Assembly (NCBI RefSeq): GCF_017654505.1
Contig: NC_054537.1
Location: forward strand, 65,730,645-65,794,644
Reading direction: 5' to 3'
DNA: 64,000 nucleotides
Source: Polyodon spathula
Taxonomy: Eukaryota; Chordata; Actinopteri; Acipenseriformes; Polyodontidae
Translations under genes and position numbers: made by a program
Shown here: positions 48,461 through 57,790 of the stretch, piece after piece
Numbering within the stretch: position 1 is the first letter of the stretch
Layout of the letters: each line of letters begins with the position of its first letter
Notes under the pieces: generated by a model
What the model was told of the DNA's origin: nothing
Database searches by the model: none
Seen by the model: the letters and a program-made list of their open reading frames with translations, nothing else

Positions 48461-50221
48461 AGACTAGTACAGAGAATTCAGAGTGGCCAAGGGCAACACT
48501 AGTTTTTTTTTGTAAATATTGATTCTGTTAGTCACAGATGTGATGTGCTGCAGGATGGGAAGCATAATCCGCTACTGTCTGTTTTATGATTTTGTGTTTG
48601 TGGAAGTTGAACATGCACCATAGTGTTTTCTTTTTTTGTTTGTTTTTTGTTTTTTATTAGGCATTTTATAGAGCCAAGATCCTTTTTTTTATCCGGAATA
48701 CACCTGCACGTTTATGTAATTGATGTTCTAGTCTTCTGTAGTAAACAGGACATTTATTCCAGTCTCAATAGAACTGTATTGTTTGTATAATTGTTAGTGG
48801 TAGTCCCACTTGAATAACAGATGCTGGGAATTAATAAAAAGAGTTAAAGAAATTCTTCCATCATTCTCGCAAGAACAAAAGTGCTTCCTCGTTTTGTTTT
48901 CTTGATCTTCCATGGCCTTTGGTTAAAAGCAGTGCCAAGTATATTCACTGCATGTGGTATTTGTGAAACCTATTATACTTCTGGGATAGAAGTGCGATAG
49001 ATTTTTTTTTTTTTTCAGCAATAAAATAGTACAATTATCTGTCACTACTTCTATTCAGTATATATTGTAAATGAGACTTCTAAAAGAAAACAAAACAAAA
49101 ACTGTTTAGCAACTGATCTTCTAAAGGTTGGCATATTGAATCATAAGCCAAACTTGTAGCATTTTTCAAGTTTCCTCAGAATGACAGGTCTTGGAGAACT
49201 CAAACTTGGTCAGTGACATAACAGTGAATAGATCTGAAGATAATTTGTCCTCTTTTGTGTATTCTGTTATATGACACCTCTGGGCACCCAAGTAATGTTG
49301 TAATTAAGTATGCCTTGACGTTCTCTTTTTAAACTGGAAATGCCAATAAAAAAACTAAATGGGTTAGTAAGAGTGACCAGAAGCAAATATTGTGAAAAAA
49401 GGAAGATTTTAGATATGAGCCTAAACCGGTTTAAGTAGGCTTGTGGGCGATTTTACTTGATGCTGAAAGCCCTGTGATTCAGCTTAGTAGCATCAGTTCA
49501 AAGAAAGAACAGAAGGAGCCGTATTCTTCACCTTTTATAAAACTTTTGTATGATTTTCATACCTGGCGCAAAATGGATTTTACCTGCCAGCTGTTCTTGA
49601 TGCAATAACACTTTACTGCTGCTTTTGTAACATTAGCGGTCTCTTCTGCCTTTGCTGCTTGCCACACGTCATAATGCATTAACATTATATTCAGCAGAAA
49701 TTGGGTTACTGTGTTTTTAATTTGTATTTATTTATTTTAATAAAGCAGATTGTTGCAGGACATCTCGCCCAGAACTACAAAAGTGTTGTGCTTGCATTGT
49801 TCCTCCTAGTCAGTCTACCACTGATGCATGGTTGACAGACAGCTAAGAAATTGCTCTGGAATGCTCCTCCTCAGTCGTCGGTGGTTTCCAAACAAAACAA
49901 AAATGTCTTTATATAGGCTTCTCCTTTTAAAACTGCCAAGCTGTAAGGCAAAGAGAAATAATACACTTCTAAAAACTGTATATATATATTTTTTTTTTTT
50001 AGTATTACTAATGTTCAATATAATTATATTCATACATGTTTATTCTAGGAAATGACAAGTGTAGTCTTTTCTAAACTTTCAGCATGCATTCAAGTCCTGG
50101 TTGTTTATAATGTAAACCCCAACTTAATTATTATTCAGATAGGGACATCATGTTCAAATAAATAAAACAAGGCAGAAAATGTTAAACTGTATGATCATTA
50201 GATATAGTAGTAACCCAAGAG
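48461..50221. other. No gene recognised
   Basis: AT-rich sequence with T-runs. No domains noticed in the short frames. Confidence 0.5.
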
Positions 50222-50296
50222 ATTACATGTTGACAGGCATTATCCTGTTGTCATGTAATAATATAAACCCAGAAAAAGCTTAACTACTGTATAGCG

Positions 50297-50390
<94 letters not shown>

Positions 50391-50575
50391 CCTTGCAAAA
50401 GTATTCAGACCCCTGACCAATTCTCTCATATTACTGAATTACAAATGGTACATTGAAATTTCGTTCTGTTCGATATTTTATTTTAAAACACTTAAACTCA
50501 AAATCAATTATTGTAAGGTGACATTGGTTTTATGTTGGGAAATATTTTTAAGAAAAATAAAAAACTGAAATATCT
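50222..50575 (+). repeat. Duplicated module, copy 2
   Basis: Matches 47021-47371 through the flank, the (GT/TA)n tract (50296-50385) and the first 190 bp of Tc1 family D. The two copies are in the same orientation about 3.2 kb apart. Confidence 0.88.
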
Positions 50576-51301
50576 TGCTTGCATAAGTATTCAGCCCCTG
50601 TACTGTGGAAGCTCCCAGTTTGCACCGATGAAAGAAATTTCCCTAACGAGAACACAATTACCTTACCATTGGCCTCCAACTGTGAACCATTAAAGTTTCT
50701 GTTTAAAAACCCCACTGTTGAAGGATCGTTGGTAAGGATGTGAATCTGAAGGAAAATGAAGACCAAAGAGCATTCTACAGAAGTTAGAGATAAAGTAATA
50801 CAAATGCATAGATTAGGGAAAGGGTACAAAATAATATCCAAGTGTTTTGATATCCCAGTGAGCACAGTTGGATCAATAATCAGGAAGTGGAAGCTGCATC
50901 ACACCACCAAGGCACTGCCAAGAAAAAGCCATCCCTCAAAACTCAGCACTCAAACAAGAAGGAGACTTGTGAGAGAAGCCACAGAGAGGCCAACAATCAC
51001 TTTGAAGGAGCTACAGAGTTCAGTGGCTGGGAGTGGAGTAATGGTGCACCAGTCAACCATATCAAGCGCTCTGCATAACACTGGCCTGTATGGGAGGCTG
51101 GCAAGAAAGAAGCCGTTACTCAAAAAATACCATCTGAAAACATGTCTGGAGTTTGCCAGAAAGCATGAGAGTCACCTTACAATAATTGATTTTGAGTTTA
51201 AGTGTTTTAAAATAAAATATCGAACAGAACTAAATTTCAATGTACCATTTGTAATTCAGTAATATGAGAGAATTGGTCAGGGGTCTGAATACTTTTGCAA
51301 G

Positions 51302-51305
<4 letters not shown>
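50386..51305 (+). mobile_element. Tc1 family D internal-deletion derivative
   Basis: A 920-bp element with both ends. The terminal inverted repeats are about 137 bp long (50386-50522 and about 51171-51305) and nearly identical, differing at only a few positions. The internal part retains the 5' untranslated region and the N-terminal half of the transposase; the catalytic half is deleted and the right repeat follows directly. Near-identical repeats suggest that it moved, or was copied, more recently than the other Tc1 copies here. It lies between (TA)n and (GT)n tracts. It could only move with transposase supplied from elsewhere. Confidence 0.92.
50756..51262 (+). CDS. Truncated Tc1 transposase: DNA-binding domain only
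   Basis: An uninterrupted frame of 168 codons starting MKTKEHSTEVRDKVIQMHRL. Residues about 5-50 form the first helix-turn-helix (GKGYKIISKCFDIPVSTVGS, IIRKWK). They are followed by a GRPRKL-like linker (PRKSHPSKLS) and a second helix-turn-helix at about 65-115 (TITLKELQSS, HQSTISSALHNTGLYGR), then ARKKPLLKKYHLKTCLEFAR. At about residue 140 the frame passes into the right terminal repeat, so the last 28 or so residues are encoded by the repeat itself. No DDE residues are present. Tc1 proteins are about 340 residues, so half is missing. If expressed, it could bind the element ends without cutting; whether it is expressed is unknown. Confidence 0.75.
   Translation: MKTKEHSTEVRDKVIQMHRLGKGYKIISKCFDIPVSTVGSIIRKWKLHHTTKALPRKSHPSKLSTQTRRRLVREATERPTITLKELQSSVAGSGVMVHQSTISSALHNTGLYGRLARKKPLLKKYHLKTCLEFARKHESHLTIIDFEFKCFKIKYRTELNFNVPFVIQ

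Positions 51306-51349
<44 letters not shown>
51304..51349. repeat. (GT)n microsatellite
   Basis: Follows the right end of the Tc1 derivative, with short GATA repeats after it. Confidence 0.97.
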
Positions 51350-51350
<1 letters not shown>

Positions 51351-51367
51351 ATAGATAGATAGATATA

Positions 51368-52366
51368 TAGTACCAGTCAAAAGTTTGAGTGCACTTGCTG
51401 GAAACTAGGTTTTTTTCAGTGACAGTGTTTTACGTCGTGTAAGTTTCTGTAATTACTTGAAAATGAAAACACATGTTACAATATACAAAACAAAACATAA
51501 GGAGTATCCAAGCAATGTTCAAGAAAATTGAAAATTGTCTCTAAATCATGGATTCCTCAAAATAAGCTACCATTTGCCTTAATAACAGCCTCACAAACAC
51601 GAGGCATTCAGTTAACAAGTTTCAGCAGGAAATCACCCAGCGTGTCTTCCCAGCTCTTCTGCAGCAATTCCCAGAGATGTAGGGCACTTGTGGGTAGCTT
51701 TGCTTTGACTCTTCTGTCCAGTTCGTCCCATACAAGTTCTATGGGATTGAGGTCTGGAGACTGGGCAGGCCAGGTCATTAGACCGAGTTGTCCTTCACTT
51801 TCCTTCTTCGCCAGATAGTTCTTGCACAACTTTGAGGTGTGTTTCGGGTCATTATCTTGCTGAAAAATAAAGGACTGTCCAGCTATCAGTAATCCTGATG
51901 GAATGGCATGCCTCTGAAATATGCTATGATAGCCATGCTGGTTGAGCTTGCCGTGGACTTGGTAAAGATCACCAGCAAAGCAACGCCAGACCATGACACT
52001 GCCTCCTCCATGCTTGACAGTGGGAACCACACATGCAGAACTCATGCGCTCACCCTCTCTGCGTCTTACAGATACTCGGCAGTTGGACCCAAATATTTCA
52101 AATTTTGACTAATCGGTCCATAAGACCAACTTCCACTCCTCAGACGTCCAGTTTCTGTGTTTTTTGGCCCAGGCAAGTTTCTTCCTCTTATTCTGCACTC
52201 TTAACAATGGTTTCTTTGCAGCAATTCTTCCAGTTAGTCCAGCTTCACGCAATCTATTCTGAACAGTTGATGTTGAAACATCTGTACTTCTAGTAGCATT
52301 TAGCAGAGCTTGTATTTCAGGGGCAGTTAATCGCCGGTTTCACATACTTGTGACTCGAATGAACTT
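51368..52366 (-). mobile_element. Tc1-like family B, truncated copy
   Basis: Minus strand. Its right terminal repeat starts at about 51368 (TAGTACCAGTCAAAAGTTTG), and the transposase remnant extends to 52366. The open part 51608-52045 includes VKHGGGSVMVWRCFAGDLYQ, IFQQDNDPKHTSK with the second Asp, and NPIELVWDELDRR with the Glu. The first Asp region lies near 52100 in another frame. The N-terminal helix-turn-helix and left terminal repeat are lost at the junction with the family C copy. It is collinear with the full copy at 20919-22579 but differs in its breaks and carries a small deletion after the CFAGD motif. Confidence 0.92.
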
Positions 52367-53577
52367 GAATCTTAGCAGATCTTCAATCAAAATCTAACAT
52401 TAGATAAAAGTGACCCTGAGTGAACAAATAACACAAAATTTTGATACTTTTCATTTATTTATTAAAGAAAGTTATGCAACACCCAGTGCCCTCGTGTGAA
52501 AAAGTAATAGCCCCCTTAGATTCAATAACTGGTTACACCACCTTTAGCAGCAATAACTGCAACCAAACACTTCCTGTAGTTATTGATCAGACTCTTACAG
52601 TGCCGTGGAGAAATTTTGGCCCACTCCTTCATGCAGAACTGCTTCAACTCAGTGACATTTGTGGGCTTTCGAGCATAAACTGCACGTTTCAGGTCCTGCC
52701 ACAACATCTCAATGGGGTTTAAGTTTGGACTTTGACTAGGCCATTCAAAAACTTTAAATTTCTTGTTCTTCAACCATTCTGATGTAGACTTGCTTGTATA
52801 TTTCTGTTGTCTTGCTGCATAACCCAGCTGTGCTTCAGCTTCAGCTAACGGACGGATTGCCTGACATTCTCCTGTAGAATTCTCTGATACAGAGCAGAAT
52901 TCATGGTTCCTTCAATGATGGCAAGTTGTCCAAGTCCTGATGCAGCAAAGCATCCCCAAATCATGACACTGCCACCACCATGCTTGACCGTTGGTATGAG
53001 GTTCTTACTGTGGAATGCAGTGTTTGGTTTTCTCCAGACATAATGGGGCTCGTGTTGGCCAAAAAGTTCCACTTTTGACTCATCAGTCCATAGATCATTG
53101 TTCCAGAACTCTTGAGGATCATCCAGGTGCTTTTTGGAAACTTGAGACGAGCATTCATGTTCTTCTTAGCGAGCAGTGGTTTCTGTCTTTCTACTCTGCC
53201 ATGAATCTCTTTTTTGCCCAGTGTCTTTCTGATGGTGAACAACACTCATAAACACTGACCTTAGCCGAGACGAGAGAGGCCTGCAGATCCCTGGATGTTG
53301 TTTTAGGGTTCTTGGTGACTTCCTGGATGATTTTATGCCTTGCTCTTGAAGAGATTTTGGCAAGACAGCCCCTCCTGGGAAGATTCGCTACTGTCCCAGA
53401 CTTTCTCCATTTGGACAATATGGCTCTGACTGTGGTGTGGTGGAGCCCCATAGCCTTAGAAATGGCTTTGTAACCCTTTCCAGACTGATAGGCATCAACC
53501 TGTGTGATGACAACTTCACTCTGATTGTAAAGGGCCTAAATTAGTCAGATTTATGTTGGGCATGGCTGGCCCAAATC
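52367..53577 (-). mobile_element. Tc1-like family C, truncated copy
   Basis: Minus strand, collinear with 28440-29690. From high to low coordinate: a piece of 5' untranslated sequence, the helix-turn-helix region (MGLHHTTVRAILSKWRKSG near 53400-53451), KISSRARHKIIQEVTKNP, the first Asp region (about 53080-53110), VKHGGGSVMIWGCFAASGL (about 52950-53000), and the end of the catalytic domain with NLNPIEMLWQDLKRAVYARK and its Glu (about 52670-52730). Part of the region around the second Asp is damaged (52780-52860). Both terminal repeats are incomplete: the right one stops at the family B junction at 52366/52367, and the left one is missing where LTR sequence begins at 53578. Confidence 0.92.
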
Positions 53578-53609
53578 AGGAATTGCACTTTTATTACTTC
53601 ACGTGCAGT

Positions 53610-54173
53610 TGTACCGAGACTCCAGTTGAATGATTGATTAGCAATCGAGTCTCGGTTTATTTTTTTATTAAAATCCGTTTAGTCGAGGTCGACTTTCGGT
53701 CACTTTATGGGTCATCATTCTCCACGCATTTCTGTCTTTGACCGCTTCTTTCAGATCTTTCATGTGCATGTTTGTGTCAGCCTTGATTGTGTCCAGCCAG
53801 CGGGTTCTCTGACGCCCTCTTCTTCTTGACCCACTGACTGTGCCGAGCATTAATGCTGTTTCTAGGGAATTAGCTCGCATGATATGTCCAAAATATGAGA
53901 GCCGCTGTTTCGTGATTTTTCCCTCTAACGATGTTTGTGGTTTGACACGTTCAAGGATCGTCTTGTTTGTGACCATTGCCGTCCATGGTGTTCGCAGCAA
54001 TCGTCTCCAACACCAAAGTTCAAAAGCATCGATCCTCCTTCTGTCGGCCTTCTTGAGCGTCCAGCTTTCGCATGCGTATGTGGAAATCGGAAAAACGATT
54101 GCATTGATTATGCAAGTCTTTGTTGCTATGCTGATGTCATTGCTCTTCCATATTTTTGCCGAGTCTCGGTACA
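53610..54173 (+). promoter_or_regulatory. LTR hairpin, second copy (split by the LINE)
   Basis: The left arm TGTACCGAGACTC (53610-53622) is complementary to GAGTCTCGGT (53647-53656) plus ACA, which now lies beyond the LINE (54171-54173). Discounting the inserted LINE and its duplicated target gives a 13-bp stem at the same position as in the solo LTR, upstream of a TATA-like sequence. Confidence 0.7.
53646..54170 (-). mobile_element. RTE/BovB-like LINE insertion with target duplication
   Basis: The minus strand is open from 53668 to 54180. The conserved C-terminal part of an RTE-type polymerase includes VFPISTYACESWTLKKADR, AFELWCWRRLLRTPW, LSYFGHIMRANSLE and RGRQRTRWLDTI. An A-rich tail (read on the minus strand) sits at the low-coordinate end, about 53657-53675. 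The flanking 11-bp direct repeats CGAGTCTCGGT (53646-53656 and 54160-54170) are the target duplication and fall within the LTR hairpin. The copy is 5'-truncated to about 0.5 kb, but its frame is intact, so the insertion is comparatively young. The clade (RTE/BovB) is judged by motif style. Confidence 0.85.
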
Positions 54174-54625
54174 GCTGCATAAAAGCGGCATGTTTTCACT
54201 CACTCGGGGGGTTGTGTGTTCGGTGAGTGGCGAACGGGTGTGGAGAGGAGAGTAAAATGAAGTGAAAGAAAGTTAAATAAATAGAACTACTGTTTTGTTT
54301 GTCTGTTAGTCCACTGTTTGTTTACTGTTTTGTTGTTTTGTTTGTCTTTTTTATTTGGCATCAAGGGCCATGTGCTGTTTTGTTTAAACCTTTTTGTTTC
54401 ATTAAAATACTGAGCGCACTCATTGCATCTCAGTTTCATCCCCAGTACTGCCTGCTTGTGTTATTCTTTCTGGCCTAACGTCACCCCAACAGCCAGCCTG
54501 TTCACATGTGGTGTCAGAACCAGGATAACAGCGCCTCCTAGACTCAGGCCAGGAAAAGTACTGGTGGAAAAAAAAACACACACGCTGGAGTGTTGGTGTG
54601 AAATAATAAAATAATAATAATAAAA

Positions 54626-54946
54626 ATGGGAAGAAGCAACCGGAGAAAGCAGCAACCTCCCCAGCAGCCAGAGCATGTGCTCTGGTTTGAGATGACTGCA
54701 TCCAGGGAAATTTGGGATGAGGACCTGGATGCATTTGTGGAGGCTTGGGAGAGCCAGGGGGGATGCTGCCTCCTGTGCAAACGCTACGGGCATGGAGTAG
54801 CTGACTGTCTAGAGACCTGGGAGAGGAAGGTGAGCAGACGACTGCGGAGAGGGAGAAAGGTGCAGAAGAAGGATGAGGAGCCAGTGCATCCACAGCCCAA
54901 GAGGGAGGAGGCCGAGCGTCCACAGCCCAAGAAGGGGAAGTCCTGA
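54626..54946 (+). CDS. Gypsy gag-like fragment with zinc knuckle
   Basis: An ATG-started frame of 106 codons, 105 bp after the primer-binding site. It is rich in charged residues and contains CCLLCKRYGHGVADC (residues about 47-61), which gives the CX2CX4HX4C spacing of a retroviral-type zinc knuckle used to bind genomic RNA. The second half is basic and proline/lysine-rich (KRE, RPQPKKG). The frame ends early; proline-rich repeats with PPAEGECLLVSP-like units continue in other frames to about 55335, indicating a frameshift. Only this gag part survives. It is probably non-functional. Confidence 0.6.
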   Translation: MGRSNRRKQQPPQQPEHVLWFEMTASREIWDEDLDAFVEAWESQGGCCLLCKRYGHGVADCLETWERKVSRRLRRGRKVQKKDEEPVHPQPKREEAERPQPKKGKS

Positions 54947-55335
54947 GGTCCGCAGTCTCCAGCAGCAGAGGGAGAATGCCTGCTGGTTCCGCTTCCACTG
55001 CCGTGGGAGGAGCCCTTGCCGTTCCCGTCTCCACCAGCAGAGGGTGAATGCCTGCTGGTATCACCTCCCCCACCGTCACCACTCGGAGGAGAGGAGCAGG
55101 AGCTGCCTCTGCTTCCATCACCTACCCCTGCAGGTGAGGGAGAGCTGCACCAGTCCTACACGCTGCTCCCACCTTCGTCGCCAGGAGACTACACGCTGCT
55201 CCCACCTTAGTCGCCAGGGGACTGCTTGTAGCTCCCACCTCCACCAGCAGAGGATAAGTACCTGCTGGTTCCATCTCTATCACCCAAGCATCGCCAGGGG
55301 TTGCCTGCTGCTCCGCATTGCCCGGGGTTGCCTAC

Positions 55336-55554
<219 letters not shown>

Positions 55555-55644
55555 TGTAATGAACGTAGATGCCGGCAATTCAAGAGAATCCGAAATATTT
55601 TCAAACACGGGATGCCTTGTCTTGGGATATGTGTACATATAAAT

Positions 55645-55770
55645 CTCCAAAGTAAAAACAAATGCAGGAGAACTTTCGACAGCAACTCCTGTCTCATGAA
55701 TCCACAGTCAATAGAGTTATTATTAAAATAACTTTTATTATAAATGCATATTTTAAAAGACGATAGCAAA
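55645..55770 (+). repeat. PLE left inverted repeat
   Basis: Starts TCCAAAGTAAAAACAAATGC; pairs with 56652-56777 with few differences. Confidence 0.9.
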
Positions 55771-56187
55771 ATGTACCAAAACACTAAATATTTTCCCAGA
55801 TGTGGTAGAAAAATAAAAATTAAAGGCTTTATTAATTGCAGTACCACAGGTGTAATTTACGTGCTAACATGTCCTTGTGGACAGGTCTATGTGGGACAAA
55901 CAAAGAGAGCATTAAAATTACGGATTGCTGAACACAAAGCGGCAAATAGAAATAATAACTATGACTATTATATTATATATTCTATTGCGAAACACTATAA
56001 GAAAGCTGGTCATGGCTCCTCTCCACATTCATTAAGATTTATTGGAGTAGAGAAAGTGTCTGTTTCTATCCGGGGTGGTAATCTAGTTGAACTTCTCCTG
56101 CGACGAGAGGCCTATTGGATAATTGCATTAAAAACATTACAACCATTTGGACTTAACGAAGAGTTGAACCTCTGTCCTTTAATTTAA
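55744..56187 (+). CDS. Penelope-like GIY-YIG endonuclease domain
   Basis: A 147-codon frame with the Penelope signature. A cysteine-containing linker (TKYFPRCGRK) comes first. Then come INCSTTGVIYVLTCPCGQVY and VGQTKRALKLRIAEHK (residues about 33-67), which contain the GIY..YVG core and the downstream Arg and Glu-His of the catalytic site. AKHYKKAGHG and LRFIGVEKVSV follow, and LLRREAYWIIALKTLQPFGL ends with the NEE tail. The endonuclease nicks the target DNA to prime reverse transcription. The ATG overlaps the left inverted repeat, and the upstream RT is missing, so the natural protein began much earlier. The frame has no internal stop, suggesting a fairly recent insertion, but it cannot be autonomous. 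Confidence 0.85.
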   Translation: MHILKDDSKMYQNTKYFPRCGRKIKIKGFINCSTTGVIYVLTCPCGQVYVGQTKRALKLRIAEHKAANRNNNYDYYIIYSIAKHYKKAGHGSSPHSLRFIGVEKVSVSIRGGNLVELLLRREAYWIIALKTLQPFGLNEELNLCPLI

Positions 56188-56615
56188 ATCTTATTAATCA
56201 TTGGATAACCAGTTAAACTATGTACTATCTGCTGTACTACTGTTCTATGTAATTAAATGCTTCTATACCTAAAGATTTCACTCAGTGGGTTAAAGATATA
56301 GACCTAATTAAACTTGAACTACTGATTGTTTGGTTAATTGGGTGTACTCTTATTTTGTGTAATAGATATTTATGCATACAAGCAAAGATTATTTTAAATA
56401 TGATTCCAAAAAGACTAATATATATTTGTATGTATGTGGCTTTTCTTACTGTATAACAAGCTTTATGGATATCCTCTTTGTGATTCAATTCATAATTTGG
56501 CATAATTTGTAGTTGACTGATGATTCACATTGCTGTGGGTCATTGATCACCTGTAAGATATAATTAATGCCATATAGAGGGAGGAGACCCCTCTCTTGAC
56601 AAACCTGTTTGTGCT

Positions 56616-56650
56616 CTGATGAAGACCTGTTGGTCGAAACGCGTTAGCGG
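56616..56650 (+). ncRNA. Hammerhead-ribozyme-like motif
   Basis: CTGATGA (56616-56622) is followed by a GACC-TGTT-GGTC stem-loop, then GAAA and CGC-GTTA-GCG. The conserved core (CUGAUGA, helix II, GAAA) and a possible short helix III are in hammerhead order. Hammerhead motifs are known from Penelope-like elements. The expected UH cleavage site directly after helix III is not clean here (an extra G), so this copy may be inactive. Confidence 0.45.
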
Positions 56651-56651
56651 T

Positions 56652-56777
56652 TTTGCTACCATCTTTTAAAATATGCATTTATAATAATTTTTTTTTTAAT
56701 AATAACTCTATTGACTGTGGATTTATGAAACAGGAGTTGCTGTCGATAGTTCTCCTGCATTTGTTTTTACTTTGGAG
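56652..56777 (-). repeat. PLE right inverted repeat
   Basis: Complement of 55645-55770; follows the hammerhead-like motif directly. Confidence 0.9.
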
Positions 56778-56789
56778 GATATAGCCCAA

Positions 56790-56847
56790 ATATATATATA
56801 TATATATATATAGATATAGATATATATATATATATATATATATATAT
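56790..56847. repeat. (TA)n microsatellite
   Basis: TA tract with two GATA-like interruptions. Confidence 0.95.
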
Positions 56848-57489
56848 GGTGTAGGAATAGGAAGGATTCAAACAGTTCAGGTGTAGTGTTTATATTAAAT
56901 AATGATAAAATGTTATTTTCAATCTAAACATCTCTCTCACTAGTTGTTCAAGACTGGAATTATTTTTATAGCGTATTCAGTAAAGCTTGGATGACAAGAA
57001 CTTCTGAAAATGTCTATAATGGGCCGTGCTATTCCCTTTTCACAACCTGTTGCTAATATAAGCACAGAGAAAATAATTAATCCAGCTGTTTTAACTTCTC
57101 TTAGGAGTCTGTGACAGAGAAAAATAAAACAAAAAACCTCTTAATCACAGCTGAAACTGATTCAATCCCCTCTGCACACAAGTAATGATGATGCCAGATG
57201 TTTGCAATACACATTGAGCTGTGGTGGATATTACTCCCGTTTTTGTTTTGTTTTTTAAGATTTTACTCTTGCACAAATGCGTATGATGTGTTTTTCTTCC
57301 CTTTTTAATAATCTTGGGTTTAAACTGGCACTCACCAAGTCTTTCCCACAATCGGTTTTATTTTGTCAATAGGCAGGGTGGAGAGCAGAGGCATGTAGGA
57401 ATGCAGTTTTGGGTTTTGGAGTGAAAGTACATCATGGAAGACTTGCATATGCTATTGTTGTAAAAAAAAAAAAAAAAAAAAGTATCCCA
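56848..57489. other. No gene recognised
   Basis: AT-rich; an A-run at about 57462-57481 precedes the LINE end. Confidence 0.5.
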
Positions 57490-57790
57490 CTGAGTCTTTA
57501 ATAAGAACATAAGAAAATGTACAAATGAGGGAGACCATTCGGCCCATCTAAGCTCACCTGTTTCCTAGTAGCTGGTTGATCGCAAAACTTTGTCAAATTG
57601 GGTCTTAAAGAATCTAAGTGATTCCATACCTTCACCACTCTGTGTGAAGAACTGTCTCCTTCCCTCTGTTCTAAGTCTGTCTCCACTTAATTTCCAACTG
57701 TGCCGTCTTGTCTTAAATTGGCACAGATTATGTAAAAACAAAACCATGCTACTTGTCTGCAAGGGAAATATTCCACTTGCCAAGGCCTTT
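57490..57790 (-). mobile_element. CR1-like LINE 3' end
   Basis: Minus strand: KTRRHSWKLSGDRLRTEGRR followed by QFFTQSGEGMESLRFFKTQF, the last part of a CR1-type polymerase. Next comes the short 3' tail with the GGCCGAATGGTCTCCCTC-like sequence (about 57525-57545). The same tail type is seen at 5025-5060. The 5' part is missing. Confidence 0.8.

Larger units (their letters stand above)
53578..55335 (+). mobile_element. Gypsy-like retrotransposon: LTR, PBS and gag leader
   Basis: The 5' LTR lacks its first ~200 bp (compare 15270-15468). It continues to CCTGTTCACA (ending 54506) and is split by an RTE-type LINE at 53657-54159. TGGTGTCAGAAC at 54509-54520 has the form of a tRNA primer-binding site (it begins TGG, as complement of a CCA end, and matches the tRNA-Leu-type site used by fish Gypsy elements over the first 12 bases). 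A gag-like frame follows, then proline-rich repeats to about 55335, where a Tc1 fragment begins. No pol or 3' LTR is present. A TATA-like CATAAAAG lies near 54177. Confidence 0.82.
55645..56777 (+). mobile_element. Penelope-like element, short form with inverted ends
   Basis: About 126-bp inverted repeats (55645-55770 and 56652-56777) flank a plus-strand frame for the GIY-YIG endonuclease part of a Penelope-like polymerase. A hammerhead-like motif lies at 56616-56650. The reverse transcriptase that normally precedes the endonuclease is absent, so the unit is only 1.13 kb. Penelope-like elements often carry terminal repeats in odd arrangements, including inverted ones, and this fits. Simple repeats abut both sides. 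Confidence 0.85.

Noticed and set aside
54420..55121. Minus-strand frame of 233 codons rich in Pro and Ala
   Set aside because: It lies opposite the LTR end, primer-binding site and zinc-knuckle gag frame; the composition reflects repeated proline-type codons and no domain is seen.
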